Shown here: positions 10,898-22,467 of the stretch, piece after piece | Layout: the number at the start of each line of letters is the position of its first letter | Numbering within the stretch: the stretch's first letter is position 1 | Assembly: GCA_030544215.1 (NCBI GenBank) | Contig: JARZZO010000003.1 | Location: 21,895,879 to 21,959,878 of the forward strand | Reading direction: 5' to 3' | From: Zantedeschia hybrid cultivar | Lineage: Eukaryota; Streptophyta; Magnoliopsida; Alismatales; Araceae | DNA: 64,000 bases | The notes under the pieces: model-generated | Told to the model about the DNA's origin: nothing | The model's input: only the letters and a program-made list of their open reading frames with translations | Database searches by the model: none | Position numbers and translations under genes: made by a program

Positions 10898-11030
10898 AGC
10901 TGCTTCTTCAATCGAGAAACACCATCGCCCTGTCTGATAAACTGATAATAGTTGCACTTGAACTTATGCCTACTACCATCAACCATGGTCCCATGCTACG
11001 ATCCGATGTCTTCGGACTCTCGACAAGGGG
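10898..11030 (-). pseudogene. hAT-like BED zinc-finger protein fragment, upstream part
   Basis: The minus strand gives GTMVDGSRHKFKCNYY followed by GVSRLKKQLA. The BED-finger consensus in plant hAT and DUF659-type proteins has GTMVDG, a KCNYC pair and a GVSRLKQHLA helix. Here the second Cys is Tyr and the His is Gln, so zinc binding is lost. The frame runs into the solo LTR at 10897 and resumes at 8339. Confidence 0.6.
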
Positions 11031-11848
11031 GTGGGGCGGCCATCTAGTTACAACAAACAAAAGAAAAATAAAGAAACAAAAAAAATACATTAAGTAACAA
11101 CTAAGAAAAGTTTGACTTGAAATGCTGTTAAAACTATCCTTACATTAAAAGAATTTTTACTAGCTTTTAATTTTATTTTCTTAAAAATTATTAAAATACA
11201 CTTAACAAATAAAATAAATTACAAATATTAATTGCACATATTTAGAAAAGCATGACTTAAGGTGCTATTAAAATTTTCCTTAGATGAAAATAATTTTTAT
11301 TTATTTTTTATTAATTTTAAAATTTTTAAAATAAATTGAATCCGGTTTAAATTTAATGTGCATGAAGACCACAAATATAATTTGAGGTATGTCCAAAATT
11401 TGTATATAAGTATCACATTTAAAAAATATCAAGTAATAATATATATCTCATTAATTAATTTAATTTCTTGAAAAATAACGTTTAGAACTAAAAATTTCAT
11501 ATTTAAAAGTTAGAACATAGACAAAATTTATAAATCATTTATATTTTAGGTTTTATTTCATAATTTAATAATCATATTAATAAATTATTCTCCATATCCT
11601 AATATTTTAAATCAAAATTTCACCAAACATGTGAAAGTCATAGATTTATGTACATCATCAGATAAATAGACCGTTTATTTATTTATTTATATTTTTTAAT
11701 ATTTAATAAAAATCTATAAATCAACCCAAAATTGAACAAACCCTAATGTCTTTATGTTAAAAGTACAAAGAGACAATAGATCTACTTGTTCATATTTTAA
11801 TACCCTAAGCAACATCAAACAATAAGAAAAAAAAAAAGAAAAAAAAAA
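11031..11848. other. AT-rich intergenic DNA with a diverged tandem duplication
   Basis: No coding frame of note. A block at about 11104-11220 (from AAAAGTTTGACTTGAAATGC) recurs in diverged form at about 11243-11340 (from AAAAGCATGACTTAAGGTGC), a period near 139 bp. A and T dominate throughout. Nothing else recognisable. Confidence 0.4.
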
Positions 11849-12596
11849 TTGTTAGGATTCAAACCAGATGAAAACAATCTTTAGTACTTGAAAACCCGTT
11901 CTCCTCTAATAAAATCACCACTAAAACTTGAAAACCCCTTGGATCTCCCAAAAACACTAAGAAAAATGGCAGAAAGAAGAGGGGGGAAGGGCGGGAAGGG
12001 TGCGGGTGCTTCGTCTGCTGTGTTTTTGTTCGAAAAAAAATGCAGCAGACAGGAAAATGGGGCTTTAGAGGGCGTATCATATTAGATCCACACGTATCGG
12101 GCCGGATCGCACCGACTCGAGGCGAACAACGACTGGATCACACCGGATAGCAACAGCTCAAGCCCATACCGTGCGATTTGGCACGAGACAAAAATGCAAC
12201 ATACAAGAAAATGGAGCTTTAGAGGGCGTATCGTATCGGATCCACGTGTATCAGGCTAGATCGCACCAACTCGAGGCGAACCACGACGGACTCGCACCGG
12301 ATTGCAGTGGCTCGAGTCCGTATCGTGCGATCCGGCACGAGTCTGACCCAATATGGCTCGAGTCGGTGCGATTCGTAGACAGTCCAAGCTAGATCGTCCG
12401 ATCCGAGCGTGCGAGCGGATTGGATCGACCTAGATACGAGTCGACTCATACGAGTTGGCCCAATCCGGTATGATACGATGAATCTTGGTTGTAATTAGAT
12501 GAATTTGTAAGATCATTATTGGACTTAGTTCTGTTCTTGTCTTGAACTGGATCTAGTTATCGTTGTTGCACCTTAATAAAAAATTGGGGCGTGACA
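11849..12596 (-). repeat. possible old LTR (minus strand), low confidence
   Basis: On the minus strand the segment starts TGTCACGCCCCAAT, a start common to many plant gypsy LTRs, and could end CCTAACA at 11849. No target duplication is visible (AAAAT left, GAAGC right), and no second copy exists in the window, so this is only a suggestion. Confidence 0.28.
12041..12341. repeat. 154-bp imperfect tandem duplication
   Basis: The unit starting TGCAGCAGACAGGAAAATGG at 12041 repeats at 12195 as TGCAACATACAAGAAAATGG, and homology runs to about 12341. Both units contain GGGCGTATC, GGATC and CGTGCGAT boxes. The copies are clearly diverged, so the duplication is old. Confidence 0.65.
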
Positions 12597-13059
12597 GAAG
12601 CACTCCAATCCTTTCTCATTTCAAGACATGATTAGTGCAAAAGTTACGAGAATGAGACTCCCCTCACCAAGCAAGCAAGTTATCTGCTCTTGTTTTCTTA
12701 GCCTCTAATGAATATATAATCCTCTATCTCCCAACAATACCCTAAAATGGAACGAGAAAACGGGCACACTCTCCAATACTGAAACCTAAAAGTTTGCAAT
12801 CATTAGGGTTCTTGTTTTAACCCAACGAAAGTGGCCCCCTTAAGGTTCACTCATTTGAAGCAAACTCACAACTTTGATGTTGTCAAAATATAAATATTTC
12901 ATTCAAATAAAATTCAAGCCTGAGGTGCGCATGTTTCTTCTATGAGATAGTTCAACTTTGTAATTATCCCTTTCGAGCATTAAATGAACACAGAATTGGA
13001 AATGTCAAAAGATGATCTAGAAATGCATATTCTCATTTTCTTAATATTCACCATGTTGC
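12597..13059. other. unassigned intergenic DNA
   Basis: No open frame, repeat or motif that I can support. Confidence 0.3.
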
Positions 13060-14720
13060 ATTTTTTCTTTCGAAAGTTGTGGTGGATTGTACCATCAACT
13101 TTATTAAGAAATAAGAGGCAATACAATCAAAATGGAGAGCATAGATCCCTCATCCTAAAGAAAAGACACCCATAAAAAGGAAAAAAAAATGGTGGAGTGA
13201 ACAAAGGATTCATCTCCCTCTACAAATGCCCAGAATATACCGACTCCAACGGTATACAAGAGACAAAGCATGAAAAGCAATAATCTCAACAGAGTTTACT
13301 TCCCCCACATAGGCAGTCATTATATTCCCTTCAAATGCTCCAATTGATTGCATGAGCTGTTATGTTCCCCTGGAATAGGTTCCTAACGCATTTTCCCAGC
13401 GTGATCTTCCATGAATTGAAGCAGTTCATCTCTTGCATATTATTAAAATTGATATGAAAGTTCATCACCCTTCTGAAAAAGCTCTAGATGTTTTTACTAA
13501 CAGGACTTGGATAGATAGTAGGTGGTCCACATCTTCATTATCTTTGGCACAAAGTGCCCATGATGTATCACAGTCTCTCTGTTCCATTTATTCCTTTAGG
13601 CCTTCCTATAATTATTTTTTCAAATGTCGGCCACATATATGCCCTAACCTTAGAGTGAAGTTTTTACCTTCCATACTTCACTGTATTTATGATACGCAAG
13701 AAGATTACCTTCTGTGAGGTTGTAAAAAGATTTGACAGACAAAAGGCCTTTGTTCTTAACCCCAACAAATTTATTTTTCCTTTTTAGAGTATTGAAGTTA
13801 TTGGGCCATCCAACTCAAAACCTTAAGGCATTGAGTGGAGTATGCATGTACAGTTGAGAACACTGGAAAGCACAAAATTGAGTGGGCAAATTATACTCCC
13901 CAATGATAAATTTCTCACCTTCCAACTGCCAATCTTCTTTGAAATTTATGTACAAGTGGCTCCTAATATGAGCTTCTTATCAGTCTATAATGCAGTGGCA
14001 GCCCCAAATACATATTGGGAAAAGCTTCTACCCTGCAGTGGCATGAGACATGCTCCTATGTTAACCATTTCAGCAGTGACGTTAATACGTAAAAATGCAC
14101 TCTTATCAAAATTGTTCTTCACTCTTGTGCATGCTTCAGACGCCCTTCGTGTGGACATTAAGTTCATTACATAGTCCATTCCTCCTATGAAAAGCAAAGT
14201 ATAGTCAGGGCACTGAAGATGTGAAACTTTAGTGGGTTCTCTGAAAATCTGTGCACCACTTATCCAACTCTTATCTTCCCCCAATTTCATCATCTTGCTA
14301 AGATTGTTTGACACTAGGAACAGAGAGCAAAAGGGATAGTGGGTTCCATTGTTCAAGATCCTTGCTCCATAAATCTTCCACCAGAAATGAGAGTCAACTA
14401 GTTTTCCACTACTGGTTGACTCAGAACCTTACTCAGCCTGGATGCAAATACTTTTGCAACAATCGTAAGGCTACCATTTAATAAGCTGATCACCCTAGAG
14501 CCTTTCACCTCTAGGCATCTTTTTTTCCTTTGGTAAGAGGACCAGTATTTACATACTCACAACCACAACCTATTTACATACAACCACAACCTATCTCAAA
14601 TACTTCTCGAACAGCTGAAATAACATCTCCTTTGACCAACTCCCAGGACAATTGGGATACCATCGGGTCCTGAAGCTTTATCCCCACCAAGATTAAACAC
14701 ATCTCCTTTAACCATTCATG
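13060..14720 (-). pseudogene. decayed L1-type LINE, reverse transcriptase region
   Basis: Minus-strand frames show fragments of plant LINE ORF2 in the right order. QLSWELVKGDVISAVREVF (about 14680-14600) matches the N-terminal reverse-transcriptase block. SHLQCPDYTLLFIGG (about 14230-14190) corresponds to the FADDTLLF active-site block, with catalytic Asp lost. EACTRVKNNFDKSAFL follows. Around 13730-13460 there is a zf-RVT-like stretch with the SVKSFY motif. Many stops and frameshifts separate the blocks. The copy is old and unrelated in detail to the LINE at 22578-30591. Confidence 0.6.
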
Positions 14721-14895
14721 GAAGGCAGGATCGGCACGGATCAGCCAATCCGATCGGTTTTGACCCAAACCGGTCTAATCCCTGATCCACCGATGGGCCA
14801 GGATCAGTTGGAATCGGCTGGGATTGTTCAGGATCGGACAGGATCGGCTGAGATCGCCTGGGATTGGTCCAGGATGGGACCGGATCATCTCAGGA
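14714..14895. repeat. degenerate GGATCGG-rich stretch
   Basis: Irregular short repeats of GGATCGG, GATCAG and related words. No coding or structural role is evident. Similar GGATC/CGATC words occur at 12090-12470. Confidence 0.4.
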
Positions 14896-15732
14896 TTAGA
14901 CTATATTTTTAAGATGTAACTATGAAGCGGAATAGCATTACAGAGATGAGTTGCATGCCTAAATATTCTCTTCAGCTAGCTAAAGATATATGATCTCACT
15001 TTGATGATCCACATACATAATTCTTTGCCATAGGAGGTGCATATTCTTAGGATTCACTGTGTTAAGAAGTCTGCCCACATGCAGGAGATTGCCATAAGCT
15101 TTCTCCCTACATGTGACCTGAACACTAGAACTGCTGTGCCATGGCCAAAAATCCCAACACTAGGCATGGATTCCAAATGCTTTCAGCACTTGCATGTGCT
15201 ATATGCTGGGTTGAACTGATTGGTTCCACACATTGCAAACGGAGCTTCACAAAAATGTGCAATGGGAAAGCAAAAGCCGAAGCAGAAAAGATGAGGAAGG
15301 ACTTGGGTGCAATTATGAGCCTTTCTGGTGATGAAAAAAGAAATAAAAATGAGAGGGGTTTACTTGGGTTAGATAGAACCTCAATTATTTTTTTAACATC
15401 TATAAATGGACACTATTTCCAGTGTTGCATATTAACTAAACCAAAAAAAATAAAAATCAATGTGAATATCTTTGTTAACTAATCTCTGAGAAAATTGTTA
15501 ACAATTGAGGTTACTCAAGGCTTTTGTAATTTTAGCATCCAAAGCAGTTTAAGAAAAAAGAATCTCCAAAACAGGAACAATACAAAAAATGTCTAAATCT
15601 ACCTTGTAAACTGTTCAGGCGGCCATCTGCAGTACATGCATAGGATATGTTTAAATTTTTATAAAGAAGTTTACATTTAAAGACATTTCTATTCACTCAT
15701 ATTTTAGGCAGAAATAAAGGCTCACTCCTGAA
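14896..15732. other. unassigned intergenic DNA
   Basis: Several short frames but no recognisable domain; AT-rich in the second half. Nothing supportable. Confidence 0.3.
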
Positions 15733-16106
15733 TCAAACGTAAATCCATGTTATGTCCTCTATATTTACAACCGAGGCATGCTTCTTAGTCCTTGCAATGA
15801 CTTCATTTTGAAATGTCCGCAAAGCAAATCTGATTACATCCGTTTGACAGACATATTGGATCTTTCTAACAGCTAAACTTTTGATATGGTCAGCATTATA
15901 TTTTCTCAGATCATAGAATATAAGGCACAAGTCATCTGGAAACAAGCCTGTCCTCTAGCCATCCATCCGAAAGAGAATGGACTCTTGTATCTTGTTCTCC
16001 TAATTTCAGTAGTATTTGTTTCAAGACTATCCACTGACAGAAACATGATTACTGGGGATCCTTGGGGTTGCTTGTAACATGGATCTTCAAGGAACCATTT
16101 CACCAA
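15733..16106 (-). pseudogene. RuvB-like 2 (TIP49b/Reptin) fragment, probable
   Basis: Two overlapping minus-strand frames together resemble the C-terminal part of plant RuvB-like 2 AAA+ ATPase. EIRRTRYKSP recalls the family block IRGTNYKSPHG. DLRKY follows a CALYS that aligns with the family TQPYxxxDIRK. DVIRFALRTFQNEVIARTK followed by SVVNIEDI recalls SLRYAIxLITxxxLACxKRK then VVEVEDI. There is one frame change near 15930 and many substitutions. The region is intronless over this length, so a processed or exon-derived pseudogene is likely. RuvB-like proteins act in chromatin-remodelling complexes. The match is by eye only. Confidence 0.42.
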
Positions 16107-17624
16107 AAAGTGAAGAAAATATACTTCTCAAACATGAAAAGTAGTCTGATTCTTTGTCCTAGGTGATTTGGCTATACTAGAGACTCAAAGATTGGTCGGA
16201 TTGGGACTTGTCGCTGACCTCGTTCGATTTTGGCCGGCCAATTCCTACTCCCTGATCCTTTGGCCAGATTGGCCGCTATTGTAAAATGGCTCAGTGACTA
16301 GGAGAGGCCACGGGAGCTATCAACAGTCCTCATTTGGCACCTCCCAACTCCATATCTCACCCCTCTCATTCTCCTCTCACACTCACCCTCCCAGCTAGAT
16401 TTCCACAGTTCATCCCTCCCCCTCGCTATCTATAATTGTTCTCCCTCCTCTCACTCTATTTCCCTCCTCCCAAACTTGAGTTTTCAAACATCTGTCACTC
16501 TCCCATAGCATGTTGAGGAAAAATATTTTTAAAAATATGCTGCTCCTAGCTATCGGCAAAGAAACTCTAGCGATATCCGAAACAATGATCTCCCATACTC
16601 CAAATGGTCAATGAATGTTCACTCCACGTCCCTCAACAAAAAAGTGGACGAATCACTAAATAAACTTATCCAATGATTCAGTCACACCTTCTTCGATGGA
16701 TTTTGGGAGCAATAGCCAGAACACTAATGAGTGGTTTGCCATCTAGATGGTCACTGCAAGGTGTTTTACTAGGTTTCTTCACACTACTCACTAGCAGTTA
16801 TGAAACTTTTTTCGTTGACCTATTTTCCCAAATAATGGAGTCACTATATACGTTGTTTGGGACTGTCCAACAGTGGGAAAGAATAACAGAATAAGATGCA
16901 ACAGGATAGTTCAGGCTTCAATCATCATTATTTATATTTAAAATTATGCATTTCATTCTGATTAGATAATTTACTGTCATCATAGTTCATTTACTTTTTA
17001 ATATTTTTTTTTTTTTTTTTTTTTTGGCTAGAGGTACGCCAGAATCATGGTTGATCCTTGCCAAACCCCTAGGTCTGCTCAGATCAAATCAGGATTGCTG
17101 ACCAGACTGGCCAGTCTTGATTGTTTGAATCTTGATCTATGCAAATAATAAATAAATTTGAGCATTTTTCTTCCTATGCATTTGAACTCGAAAGGCATAA
17201 TTCAACGAATCATGATAGAATTGACGGGTTATTTCTTGAGGTAAGCCTTCTGCAGGACTGATCTAAAACAGATTTAAACCAAAGATCATGAGATCTAAAA
17301 TTGCCCCATCTAATCCAAATTGGGCAGGACACACGATTCCATAAATGTTCATGTACAACTCTCATTCAAGCCCATACCATACTTGGTCAATCCTGGATGA
17401 TTCCAGTGGAAAACCCTAACCCTAATCCCAAACCCCAACCCCCCACCCCCCCAAAAAAAGGAAAAAGGGGGGACCATTGGCCATTTCTTCTCTTGGGATT
17501 TTTTTTGCTTGCTTCAGATTTTAGTTTTGGGCTATCCTTTTCCCACCATTTGAAGGTTTTTTTGGGTTGCATATTGTGCTTGCTTGGACTATATATTTGG
17601 GCCCATTTTGGACTATCCATTGGA
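16107..17624. other. unassigned intergenic DNA with poly-T and a telomere-like box
   Basis: CT-rich at 16320-16500. A T-run of about 25 lies near 17001-17025, perhaps a retroposon A-tail on the minus strand, but nothing recognisable adjoins it. At 17411-17425 AAACCCTAACCCTAA is a short interstitial telomere-type repeat (telo-box). No coding frame I can support. Confidence 0.35.
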
Positions 17625-19378
17625 CTATTAGTCTTAGGTGGCCTACGAGCCAATCTGACTATATATAATCTTGTTCATTTATTAACAAAATAGTATTATT
17701 TCATTATGCGTAATTCGATTTATTATCGTTTTATAATGAACTCCGTGAATATGTGCAATAGTGATCAGATTATAATGAGATCATATTAATGAGACTGGCC
17801 ACTTATATACACATATTTTTAATTGTTCCTAGTCGGAGGACGTTTGAGAAAGACATCAGATATCTGGTTAGACTAGTAATAATTACTCTTACTCATATGA
17901 TGAGGGTGATTGATCTCATAGTTACTTGTGTGGAGACATTAAGGCGAATTTGTAGGTGTTCATTAGAGAATGAGTTCATTGAATTGATTCGACTGAATCG
18001 CTGGATGGTAATGTACCTAACTGTCAACTAGTTTAATTCTATTGTCGCAGTTGCGTGAATGGTCTTCAGACCTGAGACACCAAGGACACCTTGTTGGTAT
18101 ACTTTTGTACCTTGACTTCACATATCTCTATTCACAGATTGTAAACAGCTACAGATTGGGTACAATGGAATACCATCGAAAGGAATTGAGTGTTCAATAA
18201 GGAACCATTTGTTTTGAGTATTTAGAGAGAGAATGCTCCAAGTAAGATGTACAGGATTTCCTGGTCCGGGTAGATAATAATACCGGGAAAGGAGTTTTCC
18301 GATATTATTCGGCAGCATCCGATCCAAGTGAGTCGACAGGTTAGGGTTTGATAGTTCCCCATACCTTGAGTCGACTCAAGAGCATTGTGCGAATGAAGGA
18401 TAAATCTGTGCAGTAACTGTTGGTGGAAATGTTCCAAAAGTAGGTTGGTTAACCCCAATACCTTCCGGCTAGGCATCTGCTCAGCCCTAGCTGCACCATC
18501 CTCTCTCTGGCACCCCTGGCTATCCCCTTTCTCTGGAGACTACTTCGTCATTTTCTCTGACTCCTGTGAGATGGGAATTCGACCGCATGTTTCGACGATC
18601 GTCGCAGTGAATGGCGGCTTCTTCGAGTGTTGTGAGGAACGAAGAACGTGAGGAGATCCATCGCAAAGAGAATTGTGTGGACTCTACTAGAGGTCAGGCG
18701 TCTATACGGTTGGCGGCATCACACCGACGAAACCGTTCAAACGTGGATTCTAATATGTGTAAGGTGAAATCTGATCGTCGTTCTTCCATATTTGTTCTTC
18801 GAAGTGGATAGAGATCACTTAGATTTATTTTTATTTTAATTTCGCTGCGTCTGCGATCCCCAGAAGCGAAGACCTTCCAGTGGTACTAGAGTTAGTTTTC
18901 ACTATTTCTTGTCCGTTTCGATCTCCAAAATTGATTTTTATATGTTATATTCCATGCAATAATTCGATTTTAATGCTAGAATTGTGTTCATATGCAGAAC
19001 ACATATATTTAGATTATTTTTATTTTGTAAAATCAAATTTTTTGGGCGGTTTATTTACGTTCTTGGTCGGACGAAGAACGGGGCTTTATGGCGACTCACA
19101 TGGGCATCCCCAAGCATTAGGGAGGTGGGCCGGCACCTTGGATCCTCTGGGAAGCGTCGTCGACCACCACTGGGCTCGCTGCTAGTTCTGGAGAGGATGG
19201 GATGGTCGCCGCCAGTCGCCCCACCTATCTTGCTCCCCTTCTTTAGCGCTACAACAAGCAAAAAAAAAGGGGGGCTGGGAGGTTTCGTGGCCTGCAGAGG
19301 ATCTAGGGTAGCCGCCGGTTATCCCCATAAGCGGTGGGGGTGTCGGTGGCAGTGGAAGCCGTCCGGTCGAGTCCGGAC
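17625..19378 (+). mobile_element. copia LTR and leader fragment, plus strand
   Basis: From about 17625 to 18880 the sequence is the reverse-complement counterpart of the LTRs at 3278-4829 and 28413-30087, for example AATATGTGCAATAGTGATCAGATTA (in part) near 17750. It ends at a degenerate primer-binding site TGGTACTAGAG (18881-18891). The leader continues to 19378, where a chromovirus LTR begins. The start (TATTAG for TGTTAG) and primer site are both mutated, so this is the oldest of the three copia LTRs. Confidence 0.7.
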
Positions 19379-20058
19379 TGTAACGACCCGCCACCCTATA
19401 ATCGGAGACCCGATTACTAAATGGGTATCGGATCATTATCTACGGGTTCCCACCCGGATCTCAAACAACACGTCTAGAGAAGTAAGCATTAAACATGGCT
19501 AAATATAAAAATCTGACGGACCTCAAGGAAAGTGCAAGTGCGCAGGAAGTAAAATAATAATGTCTATACACAGTCCAACAATAATTACATAGTCTAAAGA
19601 ATTAAATAAGTACAGCCAGAAAAAAAGTATAACAACATCGGGACATATCTTGGAACCGAGATAGCTGCTGGCCCGCATACCAGGAAGAACACCAGTCCGC
19701 AACACTCGTCGAGAAGTCCACACATGAAAACCACAGGGAGTGAGCCACACTAAAATTGGGCTTAGTAGGGATCACCCAATCCCCACCTCCCACACACGCA
19801 CCCACAGTGCAACAAAACTAGATATAGAAAATTAGAGTAAAGCAGTAAACACGACTTCCAAAGAATCCCAAATTTCGATATGAAACACATGCATTTGTAA
19901 ATGCAAGAGGCATAGTTCTAAGCAATTCAAGCAATCCAACTCAACACCACAGTTTGTAACCCAAGATCCGGCTAAACATAACCCACACTGCCAAATGTGT
20001 ACAAAACGACGCCTCACAACACCACCACACTCACATTTGTTCATCCCTACGAGCTCCG
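19379..20058 (-). repeat. chromovirus LTR, minus strand, left half
   Basis: Starts TGTAACGACCCGCC and matches 8340-9010 of the solo LTR closely. It breaks off at about 20058, where a plus-strand LTR of the same family starts. The other half resumes at 22252 (CACCGTAGGGTGAGGCAG, matching 9015 onwards). So one LTR has inserted into another. Confidence 0.75.
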
Positions 20059-20169
20059 AGTAAGGATTGAGGTTTCGGATCCAGTTATCGGGTCAATTTT
20101 CAGGGTCGGATCCCTTAGTTTTGGCCCTGGTGGGGCTGAGACTTAGTTTCCTTTCGAGCTCGACGCGGT

Positions 20170-20368
20170 TTAAACGGCGTCCATCAATGTGGACGTGTTT
20201 TAGGCTGTACCACGTGGGCTGGCCTTGGGACGCGAGAGTACTGCCCCGGTCTTATCGTCTGAATGGCGTCTTGTATAGACGACGCCATTTAGAGTAGGAC
20301 CCTACTTTGTCAGAGTACGGCCGAGTCTTGTCATCTATATGACGTTGGGCTTGAACGACGCGTTTTTC
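20170..20368. repeat. 34-bp inverted-motif array F (3 copies), chromovirus LTR
   Basis: Dyads at 20170-20203, 20259-20292 and 20335-20368, spaced 89 and 76 bp. They sit just upstream of the pyrimidine-rich tract, the likely 5' leader. The third has a weaker left arm. Confidence 0.85.
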
Positions 20369-20922
20369 CCAGTTTCTGTTTTACCCCGCGAACCCTCCCT
20401 CCTTTCCCTCATTCTCCCCTTTCTCTTCTCTCTCCTCTCTTCCCTCCGATCTCCGGCGAACCCCTTCCCCCTCTCCTTGCTTTCCTCCCTCCATTCCATC
20501 TCTCCCTCCACTCCATCAACCTCCTAACTCCCACCACTACCACCACCACTTCCTCCGCGGCGCATTTCTCTCCGGACGGCGGCCAACGTCCCGGTGGAGT
20601 AACGGCGTCCACGGCGGTACCTGCGGCGGCGTGTGGCGAGGCGGGTTGGTGGCTTGGAGCTCGGAGGAGTTCGAGTAACTGGTAGGGTGACGATCCCCGT
20701 TGTATTTCATTTAAAAACCATACTTTTCCCGCTTTGGAGCATGTTTAGGAGTTTTCTTGGGGTGAAAATACTAATTGCATGTAATGAGAATTTAGGTGTT
20801 TTAATGGGTATTTAGGTTCTTCTCCTCCTTCTCCACTTTTTTTAGTGTTTTTACACGATTTGGGGGAGGAAATCCCACTCCGTGGATTGGGATATGGCGG
20901 AGGAAGAACCTGTCTGTGAGGG

Positions 20923-21255
20923 TTAAATGGCGTCGGGGGACAGCGACGCCTTTTAGAAAGACGGTTTCCACTCGCGACGCGATTTAGCCCAAATAATAGA
21001 CTCTGTCTTTGGACTGATGAGCGTCCAAAGACAGCGACGCCTTTTGAACTGCGACTCCCATGCACGACGCGTTTTAAGTCAGATCACCCCGAGGCCTGTC
21101 TCTATTTTTGTCGTTATCAGGCGACTAGGGACAGCGACGCCGTTTAAACGGCAACCTTGTTGAACAACGCCTTTTAGGTCTTTTTCCGAGGCCAGATTTC
21201 ACATGAACCAGTTTAAGAAGCTTGAATGACGTCGGCCTTGGGAGACGCGATTCAA
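20923..21255. repeat. 34-bp inverted-motif array G (7 copies), chromovirus LTR
   Basis: Dyads at 20923-20956, 20954-20987, 21014-21047, 21044-21077, 21114-21147, 21144-21177 and 21222-21255. Three overlapping pairs have offsets of 31, 30 and 30 bp. Left arms of some are degenerate (for example 21044-21055) while their right arms and spacing are kept. Confidence 0.85.
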
Positions 21256-21431
21256 GCCAGAATTCTATTAATCCCTGCAATTAATACGTGTTTACATTGT
21301 TAGATAATTTAGTTAATTGCATGCTTAGTAATGTACTCGATGACGATGGATTCTATGTGATCAGATCGCACTATGTTGTGTTTTGCGCGATCGTAGGCCT
21401 AGATTGACAGTTGTTAGCGCCTAGGCACCTT

Positions 21432-21542
21432 GTGTCGGTGTGGGAGTGACACGGCGCCGGTGTGGGAGTGGCGGGTGACGCCTAGAGAGAGGGTCACTTG
21501 GTGTACCCCGGGGTATAGCTAGTACCGGTGTGGGAGTGGTAC
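21432..21542 (+). ncRNA. three constant-loop, variable-stem hairpins in the chromovirus LTR
   Basis: The same 11-nt loop GGTGTGGGAGT is enclosed by three different stems: GTGTC/GACAC (21432-21452), CGCC/GGCG (21455-21473) and GTACC/GGTAC (21522-21542). All stem pairs are Watson-Crick. Related hairpins occur in the solo LTR at 9492-9556. A loop-recognising RNA function is inferred. Confidence 0.6.
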
Positions 21543-22125
21543 ATTCGGAGTGTCACTTGTGCTGGGGGAAGCATAACCACTTGGAGCCTGTCTGGCCGGA
21601 GTAGCCAGCATGCTATCCGAAGAGTTGCTGTTTGGTCTTAGCGGGACGGTGTTTCGCGCGTTCAGTTCTGTGGTTGGCGCGTTTTGCCGAGACGCTGGTT
21701 GTGGGCTCCGTGGTAGAATGATTTCAGAATTGTACATGTTATATTTCGAATGCATGTGTTTTATATCGAAATCTAGAAATTGTGTTTACTGCTTTATTTG
21801 CTTAAATTATCTATATTTGTGTTACTGAACTTGTGGGTGCGTGAGTGGGCGGTGGGGATCGAAGGATCCCTACTGAGCCTTTTCAATAAGACTCACCCCT
21901 GCGGTTTTCAGGTGAGGGTCCTAGGCAGGCGTAGCAAGGAGAGTGTTGCTTTGGGTCGCGCGCTAGCAGCCGTTGTTCCGGGGTATGCCCCGATGTAGTT
22001 GTTATTTTATTTTATGGCCTGTATGCTTAATTATTTCCTTTCAGTTGGAGTATGTAATTATTTCCTAAGTCGAGTCGCATTGTAATAATTTTAATTCTTG
22101 CACTTTCTTTTTAATTCAATGCGAT

Positions 22126-22467
22126 GTGAATGTTTAACTTAGTTTATTATTTATTTCCCAAACTTATCAAGATCCTGGTTTGACTCCAAATTAATGATTC
22201 GGTACCCATTTAGTAATCGGATCCCCGATTATAGGGTGGCGGGTCATTACATCCAGACACCGTAGGGTGAGGCAGTAAGTCAAATTAGGACTAACTGTGA
22301 ATGTTTAACTTAGTTTATTATTTATTTCCCAAGCTTATCAAGATCCTGGTTTGACTCCAAATTAATGATTCGGTACCCATTTAGTAATCGGATCCCCGAT
22401 TATAGGGTGGCGGGTCATCACATCCGGACACCGTAGGGTGAGGCAATAAGTCAAATTAGGACTAACT
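22126..22467. repeat. 171-bp tandem duplication across an LTR end
   Basis: The unit beginning GTGAATGTTTAACTTAG at 22126 is repeated at 22297. Each unit contains the last part of the plus-strand LTR (to GGGTCATTACA or GGGTCATCACA) plus about 45 bp of the flanking minus-strand LTR. The duplication therefore happened after the insertion. The copies differ at only a few positions. Confidence 0.85.

Larger units (their letters stand above)
20059..22251 (+). mobile_element. chromovirus LTR, plus strand, nested in a minus-strand LTR
   Basis: Starts GTAAGGATTGAGG (first base changed) and ends GGCGGGTCATTACA at 22251, the family's termini. No internal region follows, so it is a solo LTR or a remnant. 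It carries ten 34-bp dyads, three constant-loop hairpins and, after the first dyad cluster, a pyrimidine-rich tract (20395-20530) like a 5' leader. Flanks near TCCGA and TCCAG only roughly agree, so the target duplication is not certain. Confidence 0.75.

Noticed and set aside
17411..17425. Telomeric tract
   Set aside because: Only two CCCTAA-type repeats; a telo-box or chance, not a telomere.
17301..17693. 130-codon hydrophobic frame
   Set aside because: Starts upstream of and overlaps the copia LTR start, has no homology I recognise, and the opposite strand shows an equally long shadow.
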